A DNA stretch of 64,000 bases from Neorhizobium alkalisoli (GTDB lineage: Bacteria; Pseudomonadota; Alphaproteobacteria; Rhizobiales; Rhizobiaceae): assembly GCF_002968635.1 (NCBI RefSeq), contig NZ_PVBN01000002.1:186001-250000 (forward strand), in the 5' to 3' direction. Every line of letters begins with the position of its first letter. Positions within the stretch are counted from its first letter, which is position 1. Below, piece by piece: positions 31,262-41,834 of this stretch. A program made the position numbers and the translations under genes. The notes under the pieces were generated by a model. That model searched no databases. It saw only the letters and a program-made list of their open reading frames with translations, and was not told where the DNA came from.

Positions 31262-31290
31262 ACCCGCTCTGCCTTTTGGGTGGGGCGGGT
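31262..31290 (+). terminator. Probable terminator of ppiB
   Basis: ACCCGC (31262-31267) pairs with GCGGGT (31285-31290), with CC/GG pairing inside, followed by TTCGCTTTT. It lies in the 66-nt gap between ppiB and queA. Confidence 0.5.
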
Positions 31291-31311
31291 TTCGCTTTTC
31301 TGGATTTTTTC

Positions 31312-32397
31312 ATGCGCGTTGATCTGTTCGATTTCGATCTGCCGGACGAAAATATTGCGCTGCGGCCCGCCAGCCCTCGCGACAGCGCGCGGCTGCTTGT
31401 CGTCCGGCCCGATGGGGGGGCACGACTTGCCGATCACCGCGTGTCCGACTTGGCCCAGTTCCTCAAGGCTGGAGACGCGCTGGTTTTCAACGATACCAAG
31501 GTCATTCCGGCGCAGCTCGAAGGCCAGCGGATCAGGGAGGGCGGGCATGAACTTCCGGTGTCTGCGACCCTTCACATGCGGGCCGGCCCCGAACGCTGGA
31601 AGGCATTTGCCAGACCCGGCAAGCGTATCAAGGTCGGCGACCGTATCGCCTTCGGCCACACCGGAAATGCCTGCCTGCTCGGAACTTTGAACGCAACGGT
31701 CGAGGCAAAGGGCGAGGGGGGAGAAATCACCCTGCTGTTCGATCTCACCGGGCCGGCGCTGGACGAAGCGATCATGACCGTAGGGCACATTCCGCTGCCG
31801 CCCTATATCGCCGACAAGCGGCCCGAGGACGACCGCGACCGGAAGGACTACCAGACCGTCTATGCCAGGGAAAACGGTGCCGTCGCGGCGCCGACCGCCG
31901 GCCTGCATTTTACGCCGGAGCTGTTTGCGACACTCGACGCAGCAGGTATCGAGCGACATTTCGTGACGCTGCATGTCGGCGCCGGTACTTTTCTTCCCGT
32001 CAAGGCAGATGATACGGCCGATCATAAAATGCATGAGGAAATCGGTCATGTGAGCGTCGAGACGGCTTCGCTGCTGAACGGCGTCAAGGCGAGGGGCGGC
32101 CGGATCGTCTGCGTCGGCACCACCTCGTTGCGCCTCATCGAAAGTGCGGCAACAGAAGATGGCAGCATTCAGCCCTGGAGCGGAGCGACGGATATTTTCA
32201 TCACGCCCGGTTACCGCTTCAAGGCGGTGGATATGCTGATGACCAACTTCCACCTGCCGAAGTCGACCCTTTTCATGCTGGTATCCGCTTTTTCAGGGCT
32301 CGAGACCATGCGCTCGGCCTATACCCACGCAATTCAATCCGGCTATCGCTTCTATTCCTATGGCGACGCAAGCCTTCTTTTCCGGGCCTCAAAATGA
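31312..32397 (+). CDS. queA: S-adenosylmethionine:tRNA ribosyltransferase-isomerase
   Basis: Makes epoxyqueuosine from preQ1-modified tRNA. It has 361 residues, starting [20 protein letters not shown] at 31312; codons upstream overlap the terminator. Conserved parts are [58 protein letters not shown] and [17 protein letters not shown]. Its TGA overlaps the ATG of tgt (ATGA, 32394-32397), so two queuosine enzymes are translationally coupled. Confidence 0.96.
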   Translation: MRVDLFDFDLPDENIALRPASPRDSARLLVVRPDGGARLADHRVSDLAQFLKAGDALVFNDTKVIPAQLEGQRIREGGHELPVSATLHMRAGPERWKAFARPGKRIKVGDRIAFGHTGNACLLGTLNATVEAKGEGGEITLLFDLTGPALDEAIMTVGHIPLPPYIADKRPEDDRDRKDYQTVYARENGAVAAPTAGLHFTPELFATLDAAGIERHFVTLHVGAGTFLPVKADDTADHKMHEEIGHVSVETASLLNGVKARGGRIVCVGTTSLRLIESAATEDGSIQPWSGATDIFITPGYRFKAVDMLMTNFHLPKSTLFMLVSAFSGLETMRSAYTHAIQSGYRFYSYGDASLLFRASK

Positions 32398-33524
32398 CCG
32401 AGACGTTTCAGTTCAATCTCAAGGCTACCGACGGCGGCGCGCGCCTCGGCGAGATCACCATGCCGCGGGGCGCGATACGGACCCCCGCCTTCATGCCGGT
32501 CGGCACCGTCGGTACGGTCAAGGCGATGTATCTGGATCAGGTACGCGATACCGGCGCCGATATCATCCTTGGCAACACCTACCACCTGATGCTGCGGCCG
32601 GGCGCTGAACGGGTCGCACGTCTGGGCGGGCTTCACAATCTTATCCGCTGGTCCCACCCGATCCTGACCGATAGCGGCGGATTCCAGGTCATGTCCCTTT
32701 CGGGCCTGCGCAAGCTCGATGAGAAGGGTGTTACCTTCAAGAGCCATGTCGACGGCAGCCTGCACCACATGTCTCCGGAGCGTTCGATCGAGATCCAGGG
32801 TCTGCTGGGCTCCGACATTCAGATGCAGCTTGACGAATGCGTGGCACTGCCGGCGGAGCCCAAGGAAATCGAAAGGGCTATGGAATTGTCTCTGCGCTGG
32901 GCGGAGCGTTGCCGCGTCGCGTTCGGAGACCAGCCGGGCAAGGCGATGTTCGGCATTGTCCAGGGGGGCGATCAGCCGGACCTGCGAATCCGGTCGGCGG
33001 AAGGGCTGAAGCAGCTGGATCTCAAGGGATATGCAGTCGGCGGTCTCGCTGTTGGAGAGCCGCAGGATGTGATGCTGAAGATGCTGGAAACCACATTGCC
33101 GGTGCTGCCGTCGGAAAAGCCCCGCTACCTGATGGGCGTCGGGACACCGGACGACATCCTGAAGTCCGTGGCACGCGGCATCGACATGTTCGACTGCGTC
33201 ATGCCGACCCGCTCCGGTCGTCACGGGCTGGCTTTTACGCGGCGCGGCAAGGTCAACATTCGCAATGCCCGTCATGCGGAAGACCTGCGCCCGCTGGATG
33301 AGGAATCGAGCTGCCCGGCCGCGCGCGATTATTCTCGCGCCTATCTGCATCATCTCGTCCGTTCCGACGAAGCCCTCGGCGGCATGCTGTTGTCCTGGAA
33401 CAACCTGCATTACTACCAGGATCTGATGAAAGGCATCCGCCAGTCGATTGCCGAAGGCCGTTTTGCCGATTTTTATGCGGAGACGCAGGAAACCTGGGCC
33501 AAGGGCGACCTCGACCCGGTGTAA
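32394..33524 (+). CDS. tgt: tRNA-guanine transglycosylase
   Basis: Exchanges guanine-34 for preQ1 in GUN-anticodon tRNAs. It has 376 residues. The TIM-barrel motifs are present: [16 protein letters not shown], the catalytic Asp region [31 protein letters not shown] and [19 protein letters not shown] with the catalytic Asp. The zinc site is unusual: the family CxCxxC is SSCPAA here (only Cys307 remains; the other two positions are Ser305 and Ala310), although YSRAYLHHL with the metal His is intact. It is coupled to queA. Confidence 0.95.
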   Translation: MTETFQFNLKATDGGARLGEITMPRGAIRTPAFMPVGTVGTVKAMYLDQVRDTGADIILGNTYHLMLRPGAERVARLGGLHNLIRWSHPILTDSGGFQVMSLSGLRKLDEKGVTFKSHVDGSLHHMSPERSIEIQGLLGSDIQMQLDECVALPAEPKEIERAMELSLRWAERCRVAFGDQPGKAMFGIVQGGDQPDLRIRSAEGLKQLDLKGYAVGGLAVGEPQDVMLKMLETTLPVLPSEKPRYLMGVGTPDDILKSVARGIDMFDCVMPTRSGRHGLAFTRRGKVNIRNARHAEDLRPLDEESSCPAARDYSRAYLHHLVRSDEALGGMLLSWNNLHYYQDLMKGIRQSIAEGRFADFYAETQETWAKGDLDPV

Positions 33525-33542
33525 GGCCGGAAGCGGGAAGGA

Positions 33543-33968
33543 TCAGATGCCCTGGCTTGCGGTATTGCGGATCATCCGCACGCCGTTCACCTTGTAGGAA
33601 CCGTCGTCCATCAGCCGCATCTCGTAGATCGCGGTCCAGTCCTTCCCTTCCTTGGCGCTGATCATCACCTCCTGCAGTACGACCTCGCCGCCGCCGATCA
33701 TCTTGGAGCGGCCGAAAGCATAGTTGCCGGCGTCATAGACCGGCTCGTAGGTCTGTCTCACCATATTCAGGAACTGATCCTTGTTCGGATAGAGGCTACG
33801 GATGCCGGGCGAGGCGAAAGAATAGGCTTTCTCGGCGTCGTTTTTCTTCAATGCATCGATCTGGTGGGAAATAACGGCCTGCGCCTCCGCAACCGGATCT
33901 TCGGCTCTGGGATCGGTGGCGGAAAAGAGGACGAAACTCAGAACGACGGCAAGAAATCGAACGGGCAT
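33543..33968 (-). CDS. DUF4864 family exported protein
   Basis: A 141-residue protein with a signal peptide (MPVRFLAVVLSFVLFSATDP, cleavage near RAEDP). The mature part has VISHQIDALKKNDAEKAYSF, ASPGIRSLYPNKDQFLNMVR and the C-terminal DGSYKVNGVRMIR, which fits the DUF4864 cystatin/NTF2-like small domain. No function is known. It is convergent with tgt. The following 281 nt (33969-34249) before the MFS gene contain no supported gene. Confidence 0.75.
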   Translation of the reverse strand: MPVRFLAVVLSFVLFSATDPRAEDPVAEAQAVISHQIDALKKNDAEKAYSFASPGIRSLYPNKDQFLNMVRQTYEPVYDAGNYAFGRSKMIGGGEVVLQEVMISAKEGKDWTAIYEMRLMDDGSYKVNGVRMIRNTASQGI

Positions 33969-34249
33969 CGGTTCTCTCCAGGTGAGGGTACAAGAAGCCT
34001 AGCGCCTTTCCGTTGAAGGGGAAGATGGCCCATGCAAATTTTTCGGGCCGAGCCTTTGGAGAAGGCAGCCGAAGCCGGATGTTTGGAATGGATCGCGGCT
34101 GCAGGCGAGGGCGGTCCTGATCGGCGTCTTTCCGATCTTTCCTCTTCTCTTGCCGACGCAAGGCAGATTTCCGTTATCGGTGCTTGTCGGCTTCCTCCGC
34201 CGCTGGCAGGAAGGGCTCGGGATCTGTGATTCGCCCGGACAGCAATTTC

Positions 34250-35404
34250 ATGAAGTTTCTTTTGCCTCCCGCGCTGCTTTATTTCAGCAACGCCATATTG
34301 TTCATTTCGCTCTTTACCCGGCTGCCCGCCATCCAGGCTTCGATGGGCATCGACAAGGCCGTTCTGGGATTTGCCTTGTTGAGCGCGCCCGTCGGAACGT
34401 TTCTGGCGCTGCCGATCGCCGGGCGCATCACCGATAGATTCACCCCGAGGCTGACCGCGCTCGTGACCTTGCCGCTTTGTGCCTTGCTGACGCCCGCGCT
34501 CACAGTTCTGCCGGTCGGCGGTTTCCTTTTGTGTTTCTTTTTCTTTGGTTTCTTCCGCACGATTTTCGACGTGGCAGCCAATATGATTTCGGCGGGCATC
34601 GAGCAGCGCAGCGGGACGAAGATATTGGCGCGCTCCCACGGTTTCTGGTCGGTGGGACTTCTGGTCGGCTCCTTGTGCTCAGGCTTCCTGGCCGAGAAGG
34701 CGATAACCCCCTTTGTCCAGCAGACGATGGCGGCTGCATTCGTCATCGCAGCCTGTCTGTTGGTATTCGCTATTACGCCAAAAGACGTCGCTCCGGAGAT
34801 CCAACCGGATCGAAGGCGATCAGCTTACGTACTGCCGGATCGCACTATCCTGCTGATCTGCGTCATGGTGTTCGGTCTCTGCATCGTCGAAGGCGCGATT
34901 TACGATTGGGGAATCTTCTTCCTCCGGGAAGAGCTCGGCGCCGATCCGGCGATCGCGGGCGTGCTTTACGCGGCCTTCACGATCGGCATGGGATTGACCC
35001 GGCTCTCGGGGGACATGCTGCGGGACAGTTTCGGTCCGATCATCCTGGTGCGGGCTTCGGCCATTTCCGTTGCTGTCGGCATCACGCTGCTGGTGATAGC
35101 GCCGGGGCACATATCCGCAGGGGTCGCGCTCTTTCTGATCGGCTGCGGCGTTGCGCTCGCCTTTCCATTGGCCGTCTCGGCCACGATCACGCTCGGCAAG
35201 GGCAAGCCGTCGGAAAATCTTGCAGCGCTGTCGCTGACGCTGATGCTCTCGACCATCGGCGTCCCGCCACTTTTGGGGTTCATTGCCGAACATGTCAGTC
35301 TTGTCGCGACCTTCCTGGTCCTGTTGCCATGCGTTGTCGTCAGCTTCCTGATGGCGCCGGTTTCGGACGGCCGACGCCCGTCGTGGTTTTCGCAATTCAA
35401 ATAG
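34250..35404 (+). CDS. Major facilitator superfamily transporter
   Basis: A 384-residue protein with about 12 hydrophobic segments. The ATG at 34250 begins MKFLLPPALLYFSNAILFIS at the first helix; the longer frame to 34184 adds a polar, unconserved stretch. The loop 2-3 signature appears as LPIAGRITDRFTPRL, and a second half-repeat carries LTRLSGDMLRDSFGP. It resembles the YbjJ-like branch of sugar/drug MFS proteins, but no substrate can be assigned. There is no clear ribosome-binding site at this start. Confidence 0.85.
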   Translation: MKFLLPPALLYFSNAILFISLFTRLPAIQASMGIDKAVLGFALLSAPVGTFLALPIAGRITDRFTPRLTALVTLPLCALLTPALTVLPVGGFLLCFFFFGFFRTIFDVAANMISAGIEQRSGTKILARSHGFWSVGLLVGSLCSGFLAEKAITPFVQQTMAAAFVIAACLLVFAITPKDVAPEIQPDRRRSAYVLPDRTILLICVMVFGLCIVEGAIYDWGIFFLREELGADPAIAGVLYAAFTIGMGLTRLSGDMLRDSFGPIILVRASAISVAVGITLLVIAPGHISAGVALFLIGCGVALAFPLAVSATITLGKGKPSENLAALSLTLMLSTIGVPPLLGFIAEHVSLVATFLVLLPCVVVSFLMAPVSDGRRPSWFSQFK

Positions 35405-35527
35405 GTTGTGGGAAACGCGGGCAGGGCATCGGTGCCCCTAAATTGGCCACAAGAATGGATAATGGGTTGAGCCCGTGGGCCTTAGCCGTTACGACGATGA
35501 AATTGATTGCCGAAAGCAGGTGACACT

Positions 35528-36112
35528 GTGATCGACCCTTATGAGATGCTTGGTGTTTCCCGCGAGGCGGATGGCGCAGCCATCAAATCGGCCTATCGCA
35601 GACGTGCGAAAAGCGTCCACCCCGATGCCGGCGGAGACGTCGACGCCTTCAGTAAGCTGACGATGTCCTATGAACTGCTGTCCGACCCGGTCCGTCGCAA
35701 GGTTTATGACGATACCGGCTACGATCCGGAACTTGCCGATACCAAGGATCTGCAAGGCCTTGTGATCCTGGAGACGCTGGTCAACGAGATCATTCTGGAT
35801 GAACGCGAGCCGGGAAGCTTCGATCCGGTCGCTGCCATGCGCCGAAAGCTGACCGACAAGATCGTCAATGCGCGCTTCCATATTCTCGAAATGGAGCGGC
35901 ATCGGGCGCGGATCCGCAACCATATCGACCGCATCGGCAGGAAGCCGGATTCGGATGTTCTCGGGCGCATGCTGAGATCGCGCTGCGAAGCCATCGACGA
36001 TGCGATAAGCAAGGCGGAGACCGAGATCGGAAATATCGAGCAGGCCTACGGCATGCTTGATGGATACTCCTACGAGCTTGAGGCGCCGGAGATCAAGACC
36101 GCCGCCGAGTAG
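35528..36112 (+). CDS. J-domain (DnaJ-like) protein
   Basis: A 194-residue protein with an N-terminal J domain (DPYEMLGVSREADGAAIKSA, HPD motif in KSVHPDAGGD, YELLSDPVRRKVYDDTG). A GTG start at 35528 is preferred because AGGTGA lies 5 nt upstream and the J domain begins at once; a TTG at 35507 is an alternative. The C-terminal half is a charged helical region (MERHRARIRNHIDRIGRKPD, DAISKAETEIGNIEQAYGML), with no Gly/Phe or zinc-finger domains, so it is a class III J protein that probably directs DnaK to a specific client. Confidence 0.85.
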   Translation: MIDPYEMLGVSREADGAAIKSAYRRRAKSVHPDAGGDVDAFSKLTMSYELLSDPVRRKVYDDTGYDPELADTKDLQGLVILETLVNEIILDEREPGSFDPVAAMRRKLTDKIVNARFHILEMERHRARIRNHIDRIGRKPDSDVLGRMLRSRCEAIDDAISKAETEIGNIEQAYGMLDGYSYELEAPEIKTAAE

Positions 36113-36187
36113 TGCCGACGAGGCCGGCTTGACATGGCATGTTGCTTCGAGACATAGCTTTAGCTCTTTATTTCTAAAGGATTTTTC

Positions 36188-36667
36188 ATGGCGCTGACCT
36201 TACGTGAGGCCGTTCGGGAAGATGCGGCGACGCTTCTCGGTTTCATTCGCGAGTTGGCGATCTACGAAAAGGCCGAACACGAAGTTGCCGCGACCGTCGA
36301 AACAATCGAGGGATCGATCTTCGGACCAAACTCGGTGACGCGCGCCTTGATATGTGAACACCACGGCGAACCGGTCGGCATGGCGATCTGGTTCTACAGC
36401 TATTCCACCTGGCAGGCCAGGAACGGACTTTACCTCGAGGACCTCTATGTCACGCCGAAGGCCCGCGGACTGGGCGCCGGCAAGGCCATGTTGAAGCGGC
36501 TGGCGCAGATCGCGCTGGAGAACGGCTGCGGCCGCTTCGAATGGAGTGTGCTCGATTGGAACGAGCCGGCGATCCGCGTCTACGAAGCGATCGGCGCCGA
36601 TCCGATGAGCGAATGGATTCGCTACCGGCTGACCGGCGACAGGCTGAAAGCTTTCGCAGACAGCTGA
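36188..36667 (+). CDS. GNAT family N-acetyltransferase (SSAT-like)
   Basis: A 159-residue acetyltransferase. LREAVREDAATLLGFIRELA, the strand GMAIWFYSYSTWQARNGLYL, LEDLYVTPKARGLGAGKAML (the acetyl-CoA P-loop RGLGAGK) and RFEWSVLDWNEPAIRVYEAI are those of the spermidine/spermine or diamine acetyltransferase-like branch. The substrate is unknown. It stands alone; the gap to 36777 contains a weak GGCGAC/GTCGCC hairpin at 36674-36701. Confidence 0.85.
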   Translation: MALTLREAVREDAATLLGFIRELAIYEKAEHEVAATVETIEGSIFGPNSVTRALICEHHGEPVGMAIWFYSYSTWQARNGLYLEDLYVTPKARGLGAGKAMLKRLAQIALENGCGRFEWSVLDWNEPAIRVYEAIGADPMSEWIRYRLTGDRLKAFADS

Positions 36668-36777
36668 GGAGGAGGCGACCTAGGCAGGGGAAGCCGTCGC
36701 CACTCTACTCCAACTCTATATGAAGATCACATAAGATAGATTATGGAACTAGCGGATATCCACAAAACGGACTGTAG

Positions 36778-37599
36778 CTAGAGATCGACTTCGATTTCGA
36801 AAGCCAGGCCGTCATAGGCCGGCTCCACATGCGGCGGCGTTTCGCCCATGACCGTCTCGTAATCCAGAGGAATATGCATGTGGGTCAGGATAGCGTGCTT
36901 CGGCGCAAACCGAGCTATCCATTCAAGCGCCTGTTCGATCGAGAGATGGCTTGGGTGATAACGGTATTGCAGTGAATCGATGATCAATACATCGAGGCCA
37001 CCCAGCTTGCTGACGCTTTCCGCCGGAAAGTCGCTGACATCGCTGCAATAAGCCACGCCGCCGATTCTGAAGCCGAGCGAATTGATGTCGCCGTGGACCT
37101 GCATATGCGGCAGGAAGCGGATCGGCCCGCCGGGGCCATCAATGATGATTGGCTCCTCCATGGTCTCGATGAGCACGGGACGGACGATCGGCGGATAACT
37201 TCCGCCCGGCGGAGTTTCAAGGCAGTAGCGGAACCCCTGGCGGATACGCTCCATGGTGAACGGGTCGGCATAGATTGGAATGCGGTGCTTCTGAAGGATG
37301 AAAAAGCCACGCAGGTCGTCGATGCCGTGCAGGTGATCGGCATGGGCATGGGTGTAGAGAACCGCATCGACGCGCTGCACGCGGTTGGCGATCATCTGCT
37401 CCCGGAAGTCGGGCCCGGTATCGACCACCACGACAGTGCTGCCGCCGTCCGGCCCGATCTGTTCGACCATGAAGGCGGCACGGGTGCGCCTGTTCCTCGG
37501 ATTGCTCGGATCGCAGGCCCCCCAGTCTCCATTCAGCCGTGGAACGCCGGGCGACGACGCGCAGCCTAAGATGGTGAAGCGCCGACGATAGCGAGCCAC
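36778..37599 (-). CDS. MBL-fold metal-dependent hydrolase, PhnP-like
   Basis: A 273-residue metallo-beta-lactamase-fold protein. The GTG start at 37599 lies 2 nt after the tatD stop and behind GAGG, giving VARYRRRFTILGCASSPGVP with the family GCxSSxGxP loop. Metal ligands are in THAHADHLHG, with later ligands at HGDINSLGFRIGGVAYCSD and LTHMHIPLDYE. PhnP hydrolyses 5-phosphoribosyl 1,2-cyclic phosphate; related housekeeping copies lie after tatD in most alphaproteobacteria with unproven substrates. It is the last gene of the rlpA-dac-tmk-holB-metG-tatD run. Confidence 0.88.
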   Translation of the reverse strand: MARYRRRFTILGCASSPGVPRLNGDWGACDPSNPRNRRTRAAFMVEQIGPDGGSTVVVVDTGPDFREQMIANRVQRVDAVLYTHAHADHLHGIDDLRGFFILQKHRIPIYADPFTMERIRQGFRYCLETPPGGSYPPIVRPVLIETMEEPIIIDGPGGPIRFLPHMQVHGDINSLGFRIGGVAYCSDVSDFPAESVSKLGGLDVLIIDSLQYRYHPSHLSIEQALEWIARFAPKHAILTHMHIPLDYETVMGETPPHVEPAYDGLAFEIEVDL

Positions 37600-37601
37600 G
37601 G

Positions 37602-38384
37602 TCAGAGCCTCGGCATCCTGGAGAAGATCCGAAACGCGTTCTCGGTCGTGATCCGCGCGATCTCCTCGTAGCTGACGCCCTTGCACTCGGCCAGAACCTC
37701 GGCCGTGTTGACCACGTATGAAGGCTCGTTGCGTTTGCCGCGCCAGCGTTTGGGCGCCAGATAAGGTGCATCGGTCTCGACCAAAAGCCGGTCGAGCGGC
37801 ACGCTTCTGGCAATCTCCCTCAGATCCTCCGATTTCGGAAAGGTCAGAATGCCGGAAAACGAGACATAACCGCCGAGTTCCACGCCTATGCGGGCGAGTT
37901 CGGCACCCGACGAGAAGCAATGCAGGATGAAGGGAAACGTCCCCTTCCCGCTTTCTGTCGTCAGAATTTCGATCATGTCGTCGTCGGCGCTGCGGCTGTG
38001 AATGACCAGCGGCAGCCCGGTCTGACGTGCCGCAGCAATATGCCGGATCAAGCCGGTCTTCTGGTCGGCGGGTGTCTGCGTGTCGTAGAAATAGTCGAGG
38101 CCGGCTTCGCCGATCGCGACGATTTTTTGGTGGGCATTCGCAAGACGAACCAGGTCCTCCGTCTGAATGTCGAGCTCGTCGCCGGCATTGTTCGGATGGG
38201 TTCCGACCGAGCAGAAGACGGAGGGATATCTCTCCGTGATCGCCAAGAGTCCGTCGAGTTTCAGCACCCGAGTCGAGATCGTCACCATCTGCGTTACGCC
38301 CGATTCATGGGCGCGCGCGATGATCGCATCGCGTTCTTCTGCAAAATCGGAAAAATCCAGATGGCAGTGAGTATCGATCAGCAT
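37602..38384 (-). CDS. tatD: TatD family metal-dependent deoxyribonuclease
   Basis: A 260-residue TIM-barrel hydrolase. It begins MLIDTHCHLDFSDF with the HxH metal pair; it has GEAGLDYFYD with the bridging Glu, LPLVIHSRSADDDM, ILHCFSSGAELA and LLVETDAPYLAP. TatD enzymes are 3'-5' exonucleases linked to DNA repair and, in other bacteria, D-Tyr-tRNA processing. It is 15 nt after metG. Confidence 0.93.
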   Translation of the reverse strand: MLIDTHCHLDFSDFAEERDAIIARAHESGVTQMVTISTRVLKLDGLLAITERYPSVFCSVGTHPNNAGDELDIQTEDLVRLANAHQKIVAIGEAGLDYFYDTQTPADQKTGLIRHIAAARQTGLPLVIHSRSADDDMIEILTTESGKGTFPFILHCFSSGAELARIGVELGGYVSFSGILTFPKSEDLREIARSVPLDRLLVETDAPYLAPKRWRGKRNEPSYVVNTAEVLAECKGVSYEEIARITTENAFRIFSRMPRL

Positions 38385-38399
38385 GGCAAGCCTTGAGCC

Positions 38400-39953
38400 T
38401 CAGGCAGTCGCTTCCGGAGCTACATAACGCGGAAAGACCGGCGTCGGCGCCTCCAGCTGGGTTCCGGGTTTCAGGCGCCCGGCTTCGCCAAGCGCCGCGA
38501 AGCTGCGACCGTCGGCCCCGACAGCGAGCAGATCAAGCAGTCTTGCCGATGATTCCGGCATGAACGGCTGCAACAGGATTGCGATCTGCCGCACTACTTC
38601 GGCCGTGACATAAAGCACGGTGCCCATGCGCGCCTGATCCGTCTTTCTGAGGACCCATGGCGCCTGCGCGGCGAAATAGCGGTCGGTTTCAGAGACGACG
38701 CCGATGACCGCCGCCAGCGCCCGGTGAATGGCCTGCTTGTCCATATCCGCGCGGCAGGTTTCGAGCAGCGCGTCGGCGGCCGCCATCAACTCCTTGTCGG
38801 CATCGGTCAATTCGCCCGGCTCAGGCAATTTGCCGTCGCAATTTTTGACGATCATCGAGAGAGACCGGCTTGCGAGATTGCCAATGCCATTGGCGAGGTC
38901 GGCATTGACCCGTGCAGCTATGAGCTGTTCGTTGCAATTGCCGTCATGGCCGAAGGAGATTTCACGGCAAAGATAGTAGCGCACGTAGTCGAGCCCGAAC
39001 TGTACGATGAGCTCGAACGGATCCACGACATTGCCGAGGGATTTCGACATCTTCTCGCCGTTGTTCAAAACGAAGCCGTGCGCGAAGACGCGCTTGGGCA
39101 GCGGCAGCCGCGCCGACATGAGGAACGCAGGCCAATAGACGGCGTGGAAGCGGATGATGTCCTTGCCGATGATGTGTACGTCTGCCGGCCAGTACTTTGC
39201 ACGGGGATCGCTGGTATCATCCAGATAGCCGGTTGCGGTGAGGTAGTTGGTAAGCGCGTCGACCCAGACATACATCACATGCGCCGGATCGTTCGGTACC
39301 TTGATACCCCAGTCAAAGGTGGTGCGGGAAACCGAAAGGTCCTTGAGGCCGGATTTCACGAAGGAAATCACTTCGTTGCGGCGCTCGTTGGGACCGATGA
39401 AATCGGGATTTTCCTCATAGTGCTTCAGAAGCTTGTCGCCATAGGCCGAGAGCTTGAAGAAATAGCTCGACTCCTCGACCCATTCGACGGGCGTCCCTTG
39501 AGGCCCATAGCGCACACCGTCGCGGACTTCGGTCTCGCTCTCGGCGTAGTAGGCTTCGTCGCGCACCGAATACCAGCCGGCATAGGTGTCCTTGTAGATA
39601 TCGCCGTTTTCCGCCATCCGGTTCCAGATATCTTTCGACGCCTCGTGATGACGCGGTTCGGTGGTGCGGATGAAGTCGTCGTTGGACGCGTTCAGCAGCT
39701 TCCCCATCTGACGGAATTCGCTGGAATTGCGCTCCGCCAACGCTTCCGGGGTGACGCCCTCGGCGCGCGCGGTCTGCTGCATCTTCTGGCCGTGCTCGTC
39801 CGTGCCGGTGAGAAAGAAGACATCCTTTCCATCGAGGCGCTGGAAACGCGCCATGGCATCGGTCGCAATCAATTCGTAGGCATGCCCGATATGCGGCTTG
39901 CCGTTCGGATAGGAGATCGCGGTGGTGATGTAATAAGGCGTCTTGTCGGACAT
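38400..39953 (-). CDS. metG: Methionyl-tRNA synthetase
   Basis: A 517-residue class I synthetase. ATG at 39953 ([20 protein letters not shown]); a GTG five codons upstream is possible. HIGH motif as HIGHAYE, KMSKS as [10 protein letters not shown]. The connective domain ([17 protein letters not shown]) lacks the Cys4 zinc knuckle of E. coli MetG, and there is no C-terminal tRNA-binding domain, the short form usual in alphaproteobacteria. It is in the minus-strand run after holB. Confidence 0.96.
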   Translation of the reverse strand: MSDKTPYYITTAISYPNGKPHIGHAYELIATDAMARFQRLDGKDVFFLTGTDEHGQKMQQTARAEGVTPEALAERNSSEFRQMGKLLNASNDDFIRTTEPRHHEASKDIWNRMAENGDIYKDTYAGWYSVRDEAYYAESETEVRDGVRYGPQGTPVEWVEESSYFFKLSAYGDKLLKHYEENPDFIGPNERRNEVISFVKSGLKDLSVSRTTFDWGIKVPNDPAHVMYVWVDALTNYLTATGYLDDTSDPRAKYWPADVHIIGKDIIRFHAVYWPAFLMSARLPLPKRVFAHGFVLNNGEKMSKSLGNVVDPFELIVQFGLDYVRYYLCREISFGHDGNCNEQLIAARVNADLANGIGNLASRSLSMIVKNCDGKLPEPGELTDADKELMAAADALLETCRADMDKQAIHRALAAVIGVVSETDRYFAAQAPWVLRKTDQARMGTVLYVTAEVVRQIAILLQPFMPESSARLLDLLAVGADGRSFAALGEAGRLKPGTQLEAPTPVFPRYVAPEATA

Positions 39954-40058
39954 GAGGCACTCGGACACTTTGAAAAAGAGTTGATGCCGCTCTTAGCGTA
40001 TGTTTTGCGGATGCGAAACACAAAGTTCCTTGCGGGGTTCCCGCCCCTCATCGCCGTG

Positions 40059-41087
40059 CTACTGCCGCGCAGCGTCGAGGATGGAAAGAATGGTCTGCTT
40101 CCGGTCGAGATTGTAGGCCTGCGCGATGGTGATCTTTTCGCCGATGTCGCTGACGAGTTTGGCCTGCCGATCGGCGGTCGTGAGGTCTCCGGCTAGCGCC
40201 GCATTGCGGGCCTGCGCGATAAGATGGTCGCTGAGATGCTCCAGGAAAAAGCCGAAGATCACCTCGCTCTCCTTGCCGGACAGGACATCCGCCAGCCGAT
40301 GCATCGCCTTGCGGGCCGTCGGGCCTTCAGCAGCGATCACCTCGTCGAACGCAGCGATGATTTCAGTGCCGCCATAGTTCAGGAGCTTCAAAGCCTGCGC
40401 AACGCTGCCCTTCGACAGCGACAACACCGTCTCTTCGGTCTTGCCCCCATCCAGCGGCATACCGAGGCCCGCCAGCGCCTGCGAAAGATCGCCGTCACCC
40501 AAAGGTGACAGCCTCAAAGGCTGGCATCGGGAGCGGATCGTCGGCAGCAGCTTTCCGGGCGCATGGGAAAGCACCAGGAAAAGAGCCCGTCGGGGTGGCT
40601 CCTCCAGGATCTTGAGGATCGCGTTTGCCGCATTGCGGTTGAGATCGTCGGCCGGGTCGATGATGACGATCCGCCAATTGCCGGTGCCGGATGTCTGCGA
40701 AAAAAAGTGTCCCGCCCTTCGAACCTCGTCGACGGTGATCGCCGTCTTCGCCTTGCCGGTCTTCTCGTCGACGGGACGCGTCAAATGCAAGAGATTGTGC
40801 GAGGCGCCGGAGGCGATCTGGCGGCTTACTGGCGAATCTATATCCGGATCGGCGATATGGCCGGGCGCCGTCGCAGGATCGGGATGGGCGAGCACATGGT
40901 TGGCGAAGCGGAAGGCTAACGTAGCCTTGCCGATCCCTTCCGGTCCTTCGATCAGGATTGCATGGTGAGCCTTGCCGGATTGATAGCTGCGCGCCAGAAA
41001 ATCCTCGGCCGCGCGATGTCCGTAAAGATGCGGATTGCGCGCCGGCGGCAATGCGCCGTCGAGAATGCCGACTGATTCTTCGCTCAT
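40059..41087 (-). CDS. holB: DNA polymerase III subunit delta'
   Basis: Clamp-loader subunit, 342 residues. Starts [23 protein letters not shown]+ core with P-loop [30 protein letters not shown] and [20 protein letters not shown] (sensor/SRC motif). Its ATG overlaps the tmk stop by 4 nt. The order tmk-holB-metG-tatD is conserved in alphaproteobacteria. Confidence 0.94.
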   Translation of the reverse strand: MSEESVGILDGALPPARNPHLYGHRAAEDFLARSYQSGKAHHAILIEGPEGIGKATLAFRFANHVLAHPDPATAPGHIADPDIDSPVSRQIASGASHNLLHLTRPVDEKTGKAKTAITVDEVRRAGHFFSQTSGTGNWRIVIIDPADDLNRNAANAILKILEEPPRRALFLVLSHAPGKLLPTIRSRCQPLRLSPLGDGDLSQALAGLGMPLDGGKTEETVLSLSKGSVAQALKLLNYGGTEIIAAFDEVIAAEGPTARKAMHRLADVLSGKESEVIFGFFLEHLSDHLIAQARNAALAGDLTTADRQAKLVSDIGEKITIAQAYNLDRKQTILSILDAARQ

Positions 41088-41782
41088 CCGACCGATTCCG
41101 CGCTGCTGGAATGGGTAAAGCCGAGTTCGCGCGCCAACGGTTCCACCACCGCAAAAATCTCGTCGGCGATCTCTTCTTCAGAACGCTCGGCATTCACCAC
41201 GTGACAGCGTTCAGGTTCTGCTTCGGCGATCTCGAGATAGGCCGCCCGTCGCTTCTCGTGCGTTTCTATCTCTTCACGCTCGAAGCGATCGGGAGCGTTG
41301 CCGGCGCCGCGCTTGCGGGCGCGCTTCAATCCGATTTCCGCCGGCAGGTCGAGAATTAACGTGCAATCGGGCACGACTCCATCGATCGCGATCCGCTGCA
41401 ACCTCTCGATGAAATCCCATTCGAGGTTGCCGGTCACACCCTGATAGACCCGGGAAGAATCGATGAAGCGGTCGCAGAGCACGACGGCGCCGCTTTCCAG
41501 AGCCGGCCGGATGACTTCTTCCACATGGTCATTCCGCGCCGCAGCAAAGAGGATTGCCTCCATGCGCACGCCGAATTCCTCCGCGGCGCCCGACAGGAGC
41601 ACATGCCGCACGGCTTCGGCGCCCGGTGACCCCCCAGGCTCGCGGGTTACCAACACGTCATGGCCGCGGCGGCGCAGCTGATCGGCGAGCCGGCGAATCT
41701 GGGTGGATTTGCCAGCCCCCTCACCGCCTTCGAAAGTCACGAACAATCCCGAATGTTCTGCCACGCGTATTTCCGCACTCAT
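41084..41782 (-). CDS. tmk: Thymidylate kinase
   Basis: A 232-residue dTMP kinase. P-loop [13 protein letters not shown](Y/x) region [15 protein letters not shown], and [20 protein letters not shown]; the lid region [16 protein letters not shown] carries its basic residues. It supplies dTDP for replication next to the clamp-loader gene, with a 4-nt ATGA overlap to holB. Confidence 0.95.
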   Translation of the reverse strand: MSAEIRVAEHSGLFVTFEGGEGAGKSTQIRRLADQLRRRGHDVLVTREPGGSPGAEAVRHVLLSGAAEEFGVRMEAILFAAARNDHVEEVIRPALESGAVVLCDRFIDSSRVYQGVTGNLEWDFIERLQRIAIDGVVPDCTLILDLPAEIGLKRARKRGAGNAPDRFEREEIETHEKRRAAYLEIAEAEPERCHVVNAERSEEEIADEIFAVVEPLARELGFTHSSSAESVG

Positions 41783-41834
41783 CTTCTTGGAGACTTATAG
41801 ACCAAATGGGTGCGCCGCGAAATAAGCGTCTCTG

